From: Chitinophagaceae bacterium
GTDB taxonomy: Bacteria > Bacteroidota > Bacteroidia > Chitinophagales > Chitinophagaceae
DNA: 6,354 bases
Direction: 5' to 3'
Assembly: GCA_025963615.1 (NCBI GenBank)
Contig: JAOQAL010000226.1
Coordinates: forward strand, 1-6,354
The notes under the pieces are model-generated. The model searched no databases. It was not told the DNA's origin and saw only the letters and a list, made by a program, of their open reading frames with translations. The translations under genes and the position numbers were made by a program. Numbering within the stretch: the first letter of the stretch is position 1; the number at the start of each line of letters is the position of its first letter. This document shows positions 6,322 to 6,354 of the stretch, piece after piece.

Positions 6322-6354
6322 GAGGCTGTCTCAAAAGGAATATTTCACGCAAAG
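6322..6354. repeat. Possible dispersed-repeat or insertion-element edge
   Basis: Nine bases after the lepB stop begins GAGGCTGTCTCAAAAG, then GGAATATTTCACGCAAAG to the window end. The first part resembles terminal inverted repeats I associate with insertion or miniature elements in Bacteroidota (TTTTGAGACAGCCTC on the other strand), and TTCACGCAAAG resembles a common intergenic repeat of the phylum. Only one end is visible, so this is recognition from memory, not proof. Confidence 0.4.

Noticed and set aside
1..6354. CRISPR array, tRNA/rRNA, toxin-antitoxin or defence system
   Set aside because: No spaced repeats, cloverleaf-like arms or characteristic protein motifs were found on either strand.

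Overview
The window looks like an ordinary chromosomal stretch from a Bacteroidota bacterium, most likely the Chitinophagaceae (Chitinophaga/Niastella-like); the family-level placement is an inference. Reasons: the promoters fit the Bacteroidota form (TTTG, about 20 bases, TAnnTTTG), start codons follow A-rich leaders with no Shine-Dalgarno sequence, signal peptidase I is of the large (512-residue) kind, and the secreted protein at the left edge resembles the secreted surface proteins of this phylum.

Left part (1-1976) is read leftwards. It holds a DinB/YfiT-type metal-binding four-helix protein, a possible 38-residue membrane peptide not previously called, a YpdA-type FAD/NADPH oxidoreductase, and the N-terminal 77 codons of a secreted protein that ends in a stop codon exactly at the window edge. 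DinB-like thiol transferases and YpdA both belong to the bacillithiol (low-molecular-weight thiol) world, so this part may be a small thiol-redox neighbourhood.

Right part (2126-6313) is read rightwards. It holds the pyruvate dehydrogenase E1 beta subunit with a clear promoter and, 175 bases after its stop, a strong intrinsic terminator; an NtrC-like response regulator with receiver and AAA+ domains but no DNA-binding domain; and signal peptidase I. All three appear to have their own promoter at 21-24 bases from the start codon, so they read as separate transcription units rather than an operon. The leaders of the first and third are strikingly alike.

The last 33 bases resemble the edge of a dispersed repeat or insertion element. 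I see no tRNA, rRNA, CRISPR array, complete mobile element or defence system, and no convincing undescribed system. The points most worth a second look are the YpdA homologue lacking the usual active-site cysteine, the DNA-binding-less regulator with an altered GAFTGA loop, the small ORF in front of ypdA, and the palindrome inside the pdhB promoter.
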